The notes under the pieces are model-generated. The model was not told where the DNA came from. It did no database searches and saw only the letters and a list, made by a program, of their open reading frames with translations. Both the position numbers and the translations under genes were made by a program. From Trissonchulus latispiculum (lineage: Eukaryota; Nematoda; Enoplea; Enoplida; Ironidae), in assembly GCA_030248195.1 (NCBI GenBank), contig JASAND010013050.1:1-64000 (forward strand): 64,000 nt of DNA, in the 5' to 3' direction. Shown here one piece after another: positions 41,331 to 52,309 of this stretch (position 1 is its first letter; each line of letters begins with the position of its first letter).

Positions 41331-42060
41331 TATCCTTTAAATGGCACATAAAATCACACTCAAAATCGTCTTTTATTTTCAAAATTATGTTAATTCTTAA
41401 TTAGAATACACAATTCTAGTCGTTTTATATGATATACAATAGGCGTAATCGTTTAAATTAAATTACACTCAACGTCGTCCTATATCTCAACATTTTCTTT
41501 AAGTAGAACATAAAATTTCCAATCTTTTGATACGTAACCCATCAGGATTGTGTGACGATTCCCCCAAAAGGGACATGCCGCTGTCAAAATGTTGACAGTT
41601 ACATGTCAAATGCAATGGTCACTTGAGATTGAAGGAGAGTTGAAGTAAAGGAAAATCGGAGAAACTGTAAAGAAAAGATGGGGGTCTTTTTGCGAATTTC
41701 GAATCTTTTACATTCCAAGCTAAATAACACAAATTTTAATTTCAAAGTTAAAATGAGGATATTTGTAATAATTAAATGAATTCAAAGCTAAAATAATTTC
41801 TTCAAAAATTAACTAAAGCAAGTAAACTTCAAAAATAAGTACATAACGTAACTCACCAATTAAAAGCAATCTCTACATTTAACACAAACGATCTAAATTT
41901 AAACATAACATTAAAATGGTTTTGCACTATGCACTATGACCTTAAGATTTTATAAGGTTCATAGATTTGACCTTTCTAATTTCTAGTTGTACTTACGTGT
42001 TAGTCTACGGCGTCATAAATCTTTCGTAAACAATACATTGGCTCAAACGGCACCCAATCA
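41331..42060. other. AT-rich stretch upstream of polB
   Basis: No gene seen. It should contain the right end of the Polinton and the promoter of the polB operon, but no terminal inverted repeat matching 26 kb was found. Around 41340-41540, blocks such as CATTTTCTTT..AGAACATAAAATTT foreshadow the tandem repeats that follow. Confidence 0.4.
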
Positions 42061-42720
42061 CACAGCCACACAACAGCTGTTCTACATACCAACTAAAACA
42101 GTTACACGCATTCCTCTATGTACATTTTCTTTGACTAGAACACAAAATTTCTAGTCGTTTGACAGCATGTTGCATAACTGCTTAAGCCTTCACAACATTT
42201 TCATTAATTAGAAAATAAAATTTTCAGTTGTTTGATATGCTACGTGGCCCTTTAAATTAGAGCACACTTAAAGTCTTTCTTTATCTTAACATTTTCTTTT
42301 ATTAGAACATAAAATTTGCAATCTTTTGATACGTAACACAACAGCTGTTCTATATATCAATTAAAACAGTTACACGCATTCCTCTATGTACATTTTCTTT
42401 GACTAGAACACAAAATTTCTAGTCGTTTGACAGCATGTTGCATAACTGCTTAAGCCTTCACAACATCTTCATTAATTAGAAAATAAAATTTTCAGTTGTT
42501 TGATATGCTACGTGGCCCTTTAAATTAGAGCACACTTAAAGTCTTTCTTTATCTTAACATTTTCTTTTATTAGAACATAAAATTTGCAATCTTTTGATAC
42601 GTAACACAACAGCTGTTCTATATATCAACTAGAACAGTTACACGCATTCCTCTGTGTACACATTTTCAAACACAAAATTTCAAATCGTTTGATATGTAAC
42701 ACAGCAGGTGTTCCTTTCAT
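42060..42720. repeat. Tandem repeat, ~268-bp unit
   Basis: ACACAACAGCTGTTCTA marks unit starts at about 42066, 42337 and 42604. The first two units are full-length and more than 90% alike, and the third is partial (to about 42720). Within a unit there are shorter degenerate repeats of the TAGAACA.AAAATTT type. Non-coding satellite-like array. Confidence 0.85.
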
Positions 42721-43092
42721 AGTCAAAAATGGATGTGGACCCATTTTCATTACGAATTCCATGAAAACAAAGTATGTGGTCTTTATTAACTAAGTTATTA
42801 CTTGAAACAGAGCAAGACATTTTTGAAAGTTATATATATGTTACTAAACTCGGATAAAATATTAGCTCATAATATAATTAATCTACTCTTCATCAATTAA
42901 AATTAAAAGCGTTAAAGCTTAAAATTAAAATTCGATTAAGCTATATTTAAAGGCAAATATGTGCAGCAAGCCAAACCCCAGTCAACACTATTAATAAAAC
43001 TGAGAATTTGCATTCAAGCCACCATCCTCCGGTTTTTCTGAAAATTTGAGAAGTAAAGTTGCATAAGTTTCGTTGTTATTGGTTTGTAGATT

Positions 43093-43202
43093 CATCCGCC
43101 AGCCGGATACGAATCAGATGGCCTCTGGCCGCTGGATGGGGAGCCATCAGATACCAACGAGTATCTGACCGAGGATGGAGAAGAAGAAGAAGACTTTGGC
43201 TG
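43093..43202 (+). other. Possible terminal exon encoding an acidic tail
   Basis: After an acceptor-like TTGGTTTGTAG, one frame reads PPAGYESDGLWPLDGEPSD, then NEYLTEDGEEEEDFG and a stop at about 43200. Composition (acidic, Pro, Trp) and GC content differ from the AT-rich surroundings and recall the PPTPEW acidic exon at 57027. No upstream exon was identified. Confidence 0.25.
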
Positions 43203-43499
43203 AAAATGCCGCAATTGGTGATGGTTCAATGAAAGGAGGACAGTTGATGAACTTTTTCATGTATTGTATGCGTAACTGTCTTTTAGTAAACGCAAATTTT
43301 ATTTCGTCTTGATTTATGATTAAAGTGTTTTAGCTAGAAAAAGAAAAATTTATTCCATATTTTATTTTAAAAAAGGAGCTGGAAAATTTAGTTCAATGTT
43401 TTAGTGCTTGTAAAATTAAATTACACATTTTTATTAGAACATTCCATTCCTTCCTTTTCTGTGCATGCAAATTGAAGAATCTAGCTAAATTTTTCAGCA

Positions 43500-43890
43500 A
43501 GGACTAGCATCCCAGAAAAACAGGTGTTCATACAGAAATATTAATCACTAGTTAAACTTTGCAGTAAGTACATCCTTCTTTGCTAAGCAAGCCAGAACTA
43601 TAAATTTTAATCTCGGACTAAACTTTACAGTAAGCACATACAGTCATTGAAGGAAAGTTAATTTTTAAGGACTGGCATAAGTACGTGTTAATACAGAAAT
43701 TTTAATCTCTAGTTAAACTTTCCAGTAATTGAAGGAAAGTTATATTTTACAAACTGGCACAAGCAGGTGTTCGTAATGAAATTTTAATCTCTAGTTAAAC
43801 TTTGCAGTAATTTAAGGAAAGCTAATTTTTTACAGACTGGCATAAGCAGGTGTTCATATAGAAATTTTAATCTGTATTTAGCTCCCTCTT
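43500..43890. repeat. Tandem repeat, ~100-bp unit
   Basis: About four imperfect copies of a unit containing GAAATTTTAATCTCTAGTTAAAC, TTTGCAGTAA, AAGGAAAGTTA and CTGGCATAAGCAGGTGTTC. Non-coding. Confidence 0.8.
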
Positions 43891-44399
43891 TGCTAAGCAA
43901 GCAGATGGTTAAGGTAAGGGCGGTAGCTTCATAGACAATAGGAAGAGGAGGGCGGCATCTTCAAAGGAAAGTACGAAGGAGGAGGTTGTATAATCATTAT
44001 ATTATCAATACTGTTCCGGGACTATATTACGTTCTTTAGCCTAAAGGGTCGGCGATGTTGACCAAATTATCTCTGTTTGTAATTAATTTTCATTAACCGA
44101 AGCGTACTCTGCGGTGCAGAAAATCACTATATCTATATCACACAATATAGCAATATGTATATAACAATCACACCCTTAATCAACTAATCTTTCTTCACTC
44201 TCTTGAAAAACGCTGAGTTATCTGTTTAACTAACCAGATGATCAAAAATAAAATGCACCGTTACTTATGTTAGATGTTTTAGACAAATCAAGAATTCACC
44301 CCAATAATAATAAGATGCTCATTAGCTGTATGTTTACAGCTGAATTTCCACAACACAGCTGCATAAAGTTAATATTGGACCCAATCGAGATAAAACCGG

Positions 44400-44850
44400 G
44401 CACTATTTCTTGGTAGTGAGACACTTCGCCACACTTTAATTGCTCTTTTTGCAAATGCGTAAAGGGAATTCTCAAACACTCAATAGAAAACAAAAGGGAA
44501 AGGAGGGGGCCAGATAAACAGTGTGTTAAACCTGAAACGATTTTGGTACACTGCATCAATACTTTATGGTAACTTTATAAAGAAAATAAGAAAAATTTTA
44601 TCATTTAAATTAGTCAAATTTTATTTTTTATTATTAGTACATATTTGGACTTTATTAACATTTTATAAAAGTTTTGCCAAAATAAAAACAACAAATAATT
44701 ATAGCATAAGCAAACTCTTTTAATTTTGTAACGATTGCCCCCTCTTTCAACATTACAGTTAAAACCTTTAAAAATATTTAAGTCAAAGGTCAAGTATCCA
44801 AAGAGAACAATAGTGTGGCGAAGTGTCTCACAATCCTATTTCTTGAGCCG
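44400..44850. mobile_element. Small foldback sequence
   Basis: GAGACACTTCGCCACACT at about 44420-44437 recurs inverted as AGTGTGGCGAAGTGTCTC at 44813-44830, with further weaker pairing on both sides. The span between is AT-rich and non-coding. Probably the ends of a roughly 450-bp non-autonomous element. Confidence 0.5.
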
Positions 44851-45079
44851 GTCGACCTCTGTCCCGGTGACATAGTCCTTCTTTTGTCTTTCGGTCTCTA
44901 TTTGGACTGTTCGGGCGCGATCTAGGATAGACTTCGTACCACATATGCAGTGATAAAAGGATAGCATCAGCTCTTACAGATGGAAATCGACAGCTTGGAC
45001 CAAGGTAAGGGAAAGGATAGGGAGCTATCAATTCATATGCCTCCAAGCTTCCAAATATTTTCTTTTCAGAAATATCGAC

Positions 45080-45118
45080 TAACAATATGTGCCCAAAAGT
45101 AATCACAACCTTAAATTG
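45080..45118. repeat. Right-end fragment related to the TTAA-flanked MITE
   Basis: AACAATATGTGCCCAAAAGT followed by AATCACAACCTTAA closely matches the right end of the element at 22355-23343 (23309-23343). It abuts the BEL/Pao remnant. Confidence 0.55.
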
Positions 45119-47275
45119 CACCAATGACAGGTAAGGTTAAGTCTCGACTGACTGGTAACCCAGTCGATAGCCATCGCTATGCAGCCTGCCGATTCCTTGG
45201 AAATGGTAGGACTGCTGGCGCTTTGTCTAATTTCTTTTACTCTTCTTGAAACGAATTGAGACTGAAGACGGGTTGTTCTGATCCTTTGTAGTACATACTT
45301 TGAGTCGGTCCAAAGCATCATGTTTCCTGTTGGCAATGTTAAGTGACCGGAAATATATTTCAGGCATCTTGTTCCACAGAGAATGGCTAAAAGTTCAAGC
45401 TGTGGTATGGTTGCAGCTCTGCTTGTAGCCAATCTAGGTTTACTAAAGAGAAGATGAGTTTGACATGTACCAGGGCACTCAATTCGTAGATATGCAGACG
45501 CAGCGTAGATCGCGGCTGAGGCATCTGTGAAACAGAGTAGACTGTATTTCCGGCACCGGAAATATTTCGGTAAGCAGAAATCTTGGAAACTGTACCAAGG
45601 GAATGTTTTCAAAATCCTCTGACAGTTTCTTCCATATGGTCTTGTCTTCTACTGAAGTTTATCGTTCCAACCTGACGGTGTTTCCCATAGTTTGCTCTAC
45701 AACAACTTGGTCTGTACAGTAACAGAAGTAAAGTAGCCAAGAGAATCATAGTATGGTGCCATCGATTTTAGAATCTCTCTTCCGGATACTTTGAATCCCT
45801 GGTGTGATTTCAGCTGTGGAATTGCTATTGTGTCTTTCTGAACATTCCAACGAAGTCAAGTACCTTCATGGTTATATCGGAAACCTTGTCTTCGTTTGGA
45901 AGGTAGCACATGAAACTCTGATCATTGCTGGCCCATTCCCTTATGCTCATGGTCACTTGTTGGATGATAGTTTTTGCTTCATAGTAGAACATTGATGCAG
46001 ATATTGCATCATCCATACCTGTTACCAGGTTGTCGACGTGAGTGCTCTCCTGTATAGTCGTTGATACCAAACTGTCGTATTTCTGAAGATGAAATTGCAC
46101 ATTTGCTGCCAACAGAAAAGGGCTGGCAACCATCCCAAAAGGAACCATGCAGAATCTTTATATTTGTAGTTTTTCTTCTACCGCAGGTTTGTGGATGTCG
46201 TTTATCCAAAGCAATCTAGCTAAATCTCTATCTGCCAGTTGTAGGCCAACCTGATAGAAAAGCTTTTTAATGTCGGCCAAAATGTCAACTGGTTTATCCA
46301 AAATCGTAGTAGCAAGCTGACTAAATCTTCTAAGAGTACCGGTCATCTGTAGATGCATTCATTCAAACTAAGATTTGATTTTTGGACTGGGCTGACCCGT
46401 CGTAGACAATTCTGTCCTTTGTCGTAGTTATTTGTAGTGTCAAGACGCCATGATGTGGGATATAATGGAAGAACGGACCATGCTGGTATCGTTGTTAACC
46501 AGTTCAACCACAACCTTACTGCTAAGTGTTCTCAAAAGCGAGTGTAGTCTGCCCAAAGCCAACTCAAAATTGTCTAGCAATTCTATGTCGCTGCCATTGT
46601 AGGGCCATTTTACGTAGTATCTTCCGTTTGAAAATGATATAGAACTCAAAAACTGATGGAGAGCTTTATGGTCATCAGTATGTTCTATGGATTCTTTGAG
46701 TGACAGTGACAGAGACCTTAGGTTGAAATTGTTCTTCAGTTTCTGAATGCTTTCCACAAGCCTGAACAATGCTGATGTTTGCCAGAGTTACCATTGAGAT
46801 TGTGTCGTCTCTGTATAAAGCATCCTTATCTGAGCTTCTACCGGTTACAATCGATCCCAACTTTGTTTAGATGCAGTCCGGTCTTTAATTTGTGCATTTC
46901 CATGGTCATAAGATCCATGCAGTAGTCTGATCCTATCAGAAGCTCAACAGTGGTATCTTCACTTTGTTGTGGTAAAGTATCAGCTAGACTTAGATCAAGT
47001 ATAGATAGTTCATCGGCAATGTTCTTTGTATCTCCCTTGTAATCTGTTCAACAATGTTCACAGTCATATTGTAGCTTTAACCACATTTTAGCTTAATACA
47101 AAGAACAGTTGTTGGGCTTTTTTGATCTAGATTCAAAAACTGTATCCATGTGACGTCTTTATTGCGTGGCCAAATGCCTGCATAAAACCTTCTACTTTTC
47201 CTAAAAACATTTGCTTTGCTAAACTTCTGGGAGTGAGTTTGTCTGCTGGATCCTTCATAAGAATGATATACCAAG
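45119..47275 (-). pseudogene. Decayed BEL/Pao LTR retrotransposon pol
   Basis: Successive minus-strand pieces in different frames reconstruct the order of a BEL/Pao polyprotein. The protease-to-RT linker is at about 46440-46769 (FSNGRYYVKWPY, LALGRLHSLLR). RT lies at 46158-46358 (DILADIKKLFYQVGLQ, RDLARLLW) and 45825-46148 (VPFGMVASPFLLAANV, VDNLVTGMDD, REWASNDQSF), and RNase H at 45119-45612 (FTDASAAIYAASAYLR, TIPQLELLAILCGTR, LWTDSKYVLQRI). At least four frame changes separate them. No LTRs or integrase were identified. Confidence 0.85.
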
Positions 47276-47279
47276 ATTT

Positions 47280-48000
47280 AATACGACTTTTTCTTTTCTT
47301 ATCAAAAATATGCCCTGTTGTGGGATATTATCCATTAGGGCACTAGTAGCTGCCTGTGCAGCAGCGCAGCATTGAAAAGTACAGGTAGTGCTATCTTCAT
47401 ATGCGTAGCGTAAAGTATATTCTATTTGATGAAATTGTACAGCTTTGAACTATTTTGACAATTGTCTTATTCATGAATGATAAAGGTGATTTCTTTTAGG
47501 CTAGCTACGCCACTAGCACAAAGTATATATAAGCGAGAGAAAGTCTAGGTTTGCGTCAGTTGGGGTTTTGTCAGCATTGGGGTCGGGTGACTTTTATCAG
47601 TTGGGTAGGAGACGTGGGTGAAGTTTAGGTGTACGGGAGTGGGTAACGCCCTCCCTGGTGCTCTTTGTGTCTTGTTATCGTGCTCCCCTTTGTATTTTCT
47701 ATTAGTTTTGTATGTCCATTCTAAAGTTGGTATGAGTATTTTGTATTCGTTATAGTAAAACCTAACTGTTATTTTGTCTATTAGCTTTGGAGACGGTCGT
47801 CTAAGGCTCATAGGTGACTCTATTCTAATTTACTCGCTAACCTACAACTCTCTTGCATCTCTCACTTGGCTAGGACTGGATATCACCCACTGAATACCTA
47901 CTTGCAATCGTTTACTGAAGTCCGACATAGTTTACTACAGAGGTACACGCACAGTATCTTCACACTGTGTTATATGAATAACACTATATGACCATAGGTG
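47280..48000. other. Intergenic stretch without recognised genes
   Basis: Includes a TATATATAAGCG element at about 47523 and a minus-strand open frame (47545-47811) without recognisable domains, which I do not support as a gene. Confidence 0.4.
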
Positions 48001-48001
48001 A

Positions 48002-48300
48002 CAACTACGCGTAAACGATAGAATCAATTTGCTGCTTTTTTGAATCCCTGTCATCAAGTACTACTAAAGTACGTTTGCCACTTTTCAATGCATTCATATC
48101 TGGCAAACCTTTGATAAACTCTACTTTTTCAATTTGATCAAATATCTGCTGCCAATCACTAAAATTCCAAACTATTCTTTCCGGTGAAGGATTAATCATT
48201 TCGCTCGAGAAACGAAGCAGGCGTGAAACAAAAGTAGTTTAACCTGCTTTTATTGGGGCGGCAACTATGCAGGTAAAGGGTGTTGGAATTTGAGGAAAGG
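48002..48300 (-). pseudogene. Polinton packaging ATPase remnant
   Basis: The minus strand reads a Walker A-like AAPIKAG then a stop (TAA at about 48241) in place of the catalytic Lys, followed by TTFVSRLLRF. It continues through SPERIVWNFSDWQQIFDQI, FIKGLPDM and a Walker B RTLVVLDD before decaying near 48005. This pattern is that of the common Polinton-type ATPase and differs from the intact ATPase at 29730-30365. It lies just outside the second Polinton, so it may belong to a third element. Confidence 0.75.
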
Positions 48301-48994
48301 AGTCGGGATCATCTTATCTGCATGACTTTCTACTATTCAAAACGACACATTTTAATTAATTCGTTTGACATAAGACACACTGCATTCATACAGCCCCTCA
48401 AATTATTTAGACAAATTGACGAAACCTTCACACCAGATCAGGGTGTTTGACCTGGTAACCTGGGCGGTTTCACAAAAATCGACTGCCATGCGAGTACTAT
48501 GTGTTACTACTAGCAATGCTATAGCGAAATGCAAGTGCGAGTGTTTCATAAAACATTTTGAGAACACGACCAGATTAAGTAAGATTCTGCTATTAACCAA
48601 AAGGATTCTGCTGCTGGTGCGGGCAACAAGTTTGCTAGTTCAGGGCTTGCATGAAAAAAGGTAATTTAAAAAAATCGTGTCTTTTCTTTCCGAGGATCAA
48701 ACTATTTAAAACTTCGACATAGCGACAAGAACAGATCTTTGTTCAGGTCACGAAAGTTTGAATATAATATAACAACAATGCAAAAGTTATTACGGTGTGT
48801 CTGTGAGTTCTCTAATCAAAATTGACTAGAGAAGTAGTCGGCTGCTAGTTACGAGTTCGGCAGCAGTAACTAGAGTTTTATGAAACAGGTAGTTGCAGGC
48901 AGCAGCTATATTTAGTCGCACTCGACCATCTACAATGCTCACAAATCCAGCACTAATAAAAACTCGACTGCACAACTTTCAAGAAACACATTAG

Positions 48995-49238
48995 CTAGTC
49001 GACCATACATGTGCTTGGGGAGGTTGGGGGAGGTTTCACTCCCCCCCAGACCTAGAGCTCACCCCCATAAGGTAGCTCACCCCCTCCAGAGTAGTGGATT
49101 TTTGAGATCTCTTGGACCACTCGCCACCGCCACCCTCCGTCACCCCTGTCTTACTTAGCCATAAAGTCTGGATTTCCATGTTGTTTGTTTAAGCGTCGCA
49201 TTTTATTCGGATTTCTGTAACCCTTTTGCACATAGGCA
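48995..49238 (+). repeat. Left terminal inverted repeat of the second Polinton
   Basis: Outermost sequence CTAGTCGACCATACATGTGC, then G-runs, a GAGTAGTGGATTTTTGAGAT block and a near-perfect 150-bp inner part (49087-49238) that is the reverse complement of 57357-57520. The inner part also encodes, on the minus strand, the same 25-residue C-terminus (YVQKGYRNPNKMRRLNKQHG onward) as the RING gene region at the other end. Confidence 0.75.
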
Positions 49239-50131
49239 TAAATTGTCCTTTTCAATGTTTGCCCATGTACATATGAAAAGTCTTCACATAAATTCTAATT
49301 GAGTGTCACTGTTTGCACAAAGAATTCAAATCATTTGAACTAGGTAGCTTCTGATTGGTTGATTTGTTAAGTGCTTGTTTCTAATTTGCTAGAGCTATCT
49401 ATCTAGTCGAATAGTTAGAAGATCCTTTTTGTCAATTGGAAAGCACTTGGATTGAAATGGATTTCAACTTGACCTACGCTTCTGACAGCTTTGGGAAATT
49501 TCTGCGTCTGCTTTTCCTGATTATAATTCAACTGCTTGATGCTAGTCAACTATTCTGGATTTTGAAGTTACTGTGCTGATTCTGCCACAAAGCTGAAGCC
49601 AGGGAGTCTATGTAGTCACAAAAGAGCCTGCTGCTACTGCAATCACAGCAAAAGGATGTCTTCTCGGATCAGTCGAAATGTTAGTCAAGCAGCAACTCAC
49701 TGTTATCCCAACTGCCCTTCTAAGGCAACCGTTTTAATAGAACTGTACTACTAGAATCGTCTCATCGTATCAACTGAAAGTGTATGCTCCACACTTGAAT
49801 GCTTCTATCATTTTCCCATTGGATAATTTGAACAATGGGACTTCCGAAATAGTCGGGACTGTCATATCCAGTCGAACAAGCGTCAACACATACTAGCACT
49901 GGATTAGAAAATAAGTGGGTAGAAGACCCGATTGCAAGTTCTTGCATGCCACTGATTGCTACTAATTTCCACGTAAACATTTTTGTCGCTTCTTTCTTCA
50001 CTTTCCCACCTTTTAAGTGTTTGCTCTTGGAGATAAATTGTACATGGGGAGGCACGTATACAAACAGATGCAGTTACACAAGGATTTCACATGAATCGGC
50101 ATAATTACAATGCTTTCTCAGTCAATGTGCA

Positions 50132-50476
50132 CTAGCAACTTTGTTTTCTATAAGCATATATACATAAAGAACACCAGTAAATTACAGTATTTTTATCCAT
50201 TTTATATACGTCAACCAGTAATGTACAGTAGGCAATAAAGGCAATTATTCTACCTGTATTACTTCTTTCTCGGACTACATTTTGAGCAATTAATCGAATA
50301 TGATCTAGAAAACAGTCTGAACTTTTGGAGTAGGAAGGCTCAAATTGTGATCGTGGAAATTGCATTTGACAAATTTGTCTACCGCATCCATCATTCCAGT
50401 ACTGAATATCTTCTTTTACTTGATCGATAGCATTCAAATACCAAGTGAGCTCCAAGTCTGGTAGTGAATCGTCCAC
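50132..50476 (-). CDS. Possible Bcl-2-like protein
   Basis: A short helical protein whose segment VVRERSNTGRIIAFIAYCTL resembles the BH1 region of Bcl-2 proteins (consensus around N-W-G-R-I-V-A-F; here Trp is replaced by Thr). It is followed by a hydrophobic stretch (VIYWCSLCIYAYRKQ) that could be a short membrane anchor. Bcl-2 homologues are known in several DNA virus groups. The frame begins without ATG (GTG at 50476); upstream is a different open frame with CX2C pairs (50391-50627). It may be a decayed or spliced gene. Low confidence. Confidence 0.35.
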   Translation of the reverse strand: MDDSLPDLELTWYLNAIDQVKEDIQYWNDGCGRQICQMQFPRSQFEPSYSKSSDCFLDHIRLIAQNVVRERSNTGRIIAFIAYCTLLVDVYKMDKNTVIYWCSLCIYAYRKQSC

Positions 50477-50627
50477 AAACGTGGCAAAGTTGTAATCGTT
50501 TTGGCTGTGTACTCGTTAATCGCTTAGGCTTTGATGCTTTTTTGCGAGTCCAAGCTCCAAGGGCAACCAAGTCCATAATGCACTCACAGTTCTTAGATCT
50601 AAGGCACGTTTTGCAGCGTTTCGCCAT
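50391..50627 (-). CDS. Small Cys-rich basic ORF
   Basis: From ATG 50627: MAKRCKTCLRSKNCECIMDL, a Lys-rich middle and a LCHVCGRF pair, so two CX2C elements that could bind zinc. It overlaps the Bcl-2-like frame in another register. No family recognised. It may be the first exon of the same gene or a decayed zinc-binding protein. Confidence 0.3.
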   Translation of the reverse strand: MAKRCKTCLRSKNCECIMDLVALGAWTRKKASKPKRLTSTQPKRLQLCHVCGRFTTRLGAHLVFECYRSSKRRYSVLE

Positions 50628-50902
50628 TAGAAATGAAATCATTCTACAAATTCGGATGATTTATAAGAAAACGCATTACCAGAACGGAGGGAGTTTTAAA
50701 ATCGCAATTGCTTTATTTTGAGCAATACTTCTCGAGACAAGGTAAGCTGTTCAAACCACCCAAACATAATTTGCTTATCATCTGCCATGCACAGCTTCCA
50801 GCTACTGTCTGCAGCCACATACGGACACAGCAAGCTTTCAGTCTTATTCAGTATACAACGATGGTTAGCACAGTCATCAATAAAATGTTGAAACTTATAG
50901 AA

Positions 50903-51127
50903 TTATTTCATTGTCAATACCTTTCTTACCGAGTTTTGAACGAAAGCAACACTTCCGTTTTCTAATATCTCAATTGTTACTGGCTGAAATGGTACATTTC
51001 GTTGTACGTATAAACAAGTCAAAATAACCACACTGAATGTAATTGTTAATGAAAAAGACGCAAAAATGATGGTTATTGCTTTTTTCTGCATGTTTCTGCA
51101 TACATTGTCTATTTCGTAAGATTTCAT
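50903..51127 (-). CDS. Small membrane protein of the second Polinton
   Basis: ATG 51127 gives 74 residues: a charged N-terminus (MKSYEIDNVCRNMQKK), one strong transmembrane segment (ITIIFASFSLTITFSVVILT) and a polar tail. It starts 9 bp behind the MCP stop. A comparable single-pass protein in the first element (28473-28934) is not alignable. Function unknown. Confidence 0.5.
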   Translation of the reverse strand: MKSYEIDNVCRNMQKKAITIIFASFSLTITFSVVILTCLYVQRNVPFQPVTIEILENGSVAFVQNSVRKVLTMK

Positions 51128-51135
51128 AATTGCTT

Positions 51136-51819
51136 TTATACCTTTTCCCAAGAAGGATTCCTATTTTTGTCAAGCTTCATGAGAAAGTTATATTCAGCTA
51201 CACAGAAAACAACGATTGGTGAACCCAGAGCTTCCTTATAGTCAATTTTAATTCTGATTGTACCGTATTCCTCGGGACTAATATAGTTGCAATTAGTGGA
51301 ATGATCAGGAGTCAAATCAACGCATGTAATGAAGAATCCCACTCTATAGTCATCCCATTTAAATCCAAGGTCAATATTGTTATAGTTTAAACCTCTAAGA
51401 AATTCCATAAATAAATTTGGATACTTATATTCTTCAAGAGTTTGCACTGGTGTTGAATGTGGAAGCAGCATTTCATTTTTATAAACATAGATTTGTTGAG
51501 CACCAAATTCCAAAAAGTAAAATGGGTTATTCTGCAAAGAACAATTATACGCTGACTGCTTCACCATGAATATGTAAACTCGCCTTGGAAGAGAACCACT
51601 ATAAGGTACCCAATCCAGATTTTGTTCACCAACAGAAATTGTACGACAGTTAGTATCATAGCGAAGAGCTGGATATGTGCAGCCTGCAGAATTTAAAATT
51701 TTGTTATGTTGTAGCAGTGCCTGATCACTCAGCTTAATTCGAGATACATACATTTTGGCATCTGATATTTTTAAAATACGCTCCACTTTTTTTACCAATA
51801 AAAATGAGTGATAATCCAT
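51136..51819 (-). pseudogene. Major capsid protein, C-terminal half
   Basis: About 215 residues align with the second half of the MCP at 30401-31756: SDAKMYVSRIKLSDQAL with DARLYVPRIKL, NLDWVPYSGSLPRRVYIF with NVDWTVFTGPLPSRLFLV, YGTIRIKIDYKEAL with NLRVRIDYQKPL, and the ending RNPSWE. Identity is about 30%, so the two elements are distant relatives. The N-terminal half is missing: the frame joins directly to the start of the minor capsid gene, indicating an internal deletion. Confidence 0.88.
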
Positions 51820-51929
51820 TCATCAGTAGGTAGAACGACTCTTTGCAGTGCTATCTGGCTTGCTTCCACAGGTGTAGCAAGTTGGATTTTCATATTATTA
51901 AGTGGTTTAGCTATTATTACAAATTCCAT
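51792..51929 (-). pseudogene. Minor capsid protein, N-terminal stub
   Basis: ATG 51929 opens MEFVIIAKPLNNMKIQL, similar in pattern to the start of the minor capsid gene at 32562 (MDDFFICASLNLESS), and stops after 45 codons at the junction with the truncated MCP. It starts 6 bp after the TBP-like stop, as in the first element (13 bp). Confidence 0.6.
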
Positions 51930-51935
51930 TTTTTG

Positions 51936-52200
51936 CTAAATCGACAGATTACTTGCTTTTATAACTTTTGCCAATGCATTATGTGACTGATGCAACTGTT
52001 GAAGTGATCTGTTGCCAGTAATTACACATTTTCCAGTATAAAAAATAAGTGCAGTGCTACCTGCTTTTAGTTCCAAGAAATTGCAGGAAATCTTACTGGA
52101 GTGAAATTTAACAAAAAGCTGTGTCGCAAGTAGCTATATATCCAGGACAAGTCGAGCTTTCTCCCTATATCACAAGTTCCGACAATTATTTGTATTTTCA
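51936..52200 (-). pseudogene. TBP-like gene, second repeat only
   Basis: The minus strand reads IQIIVGTCDIGRKLDL (TBP second-repeat start) and, after a frame change near 52075, TALIFYTGKCVITGN, the conserved LIF-x-x-GK-x-x-x-TG core of TBP, ending with a TAG at 51936-51938. The first repeat was not found upstream. It is independent support for a TBP-like gene as a standard part of this Polinton lineage. Confidence 0.75.
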
Positions 52201-52309
52201 ACTCCCATGGTTGCACAAGATAGCCTAATCTGGGGGCAGTTACATAAAACTTTTTATTTACTAGACTCGACTACTAGCAGAGTCTAGTAGTCGAGTCAAG
52301 TAGCTAAAC

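Noticed and set aside
42060..43890. CRISPR-like array
   Set aside because: Tandem repeats here have no regular spacers, and the organism is a eukaryote by gene content.
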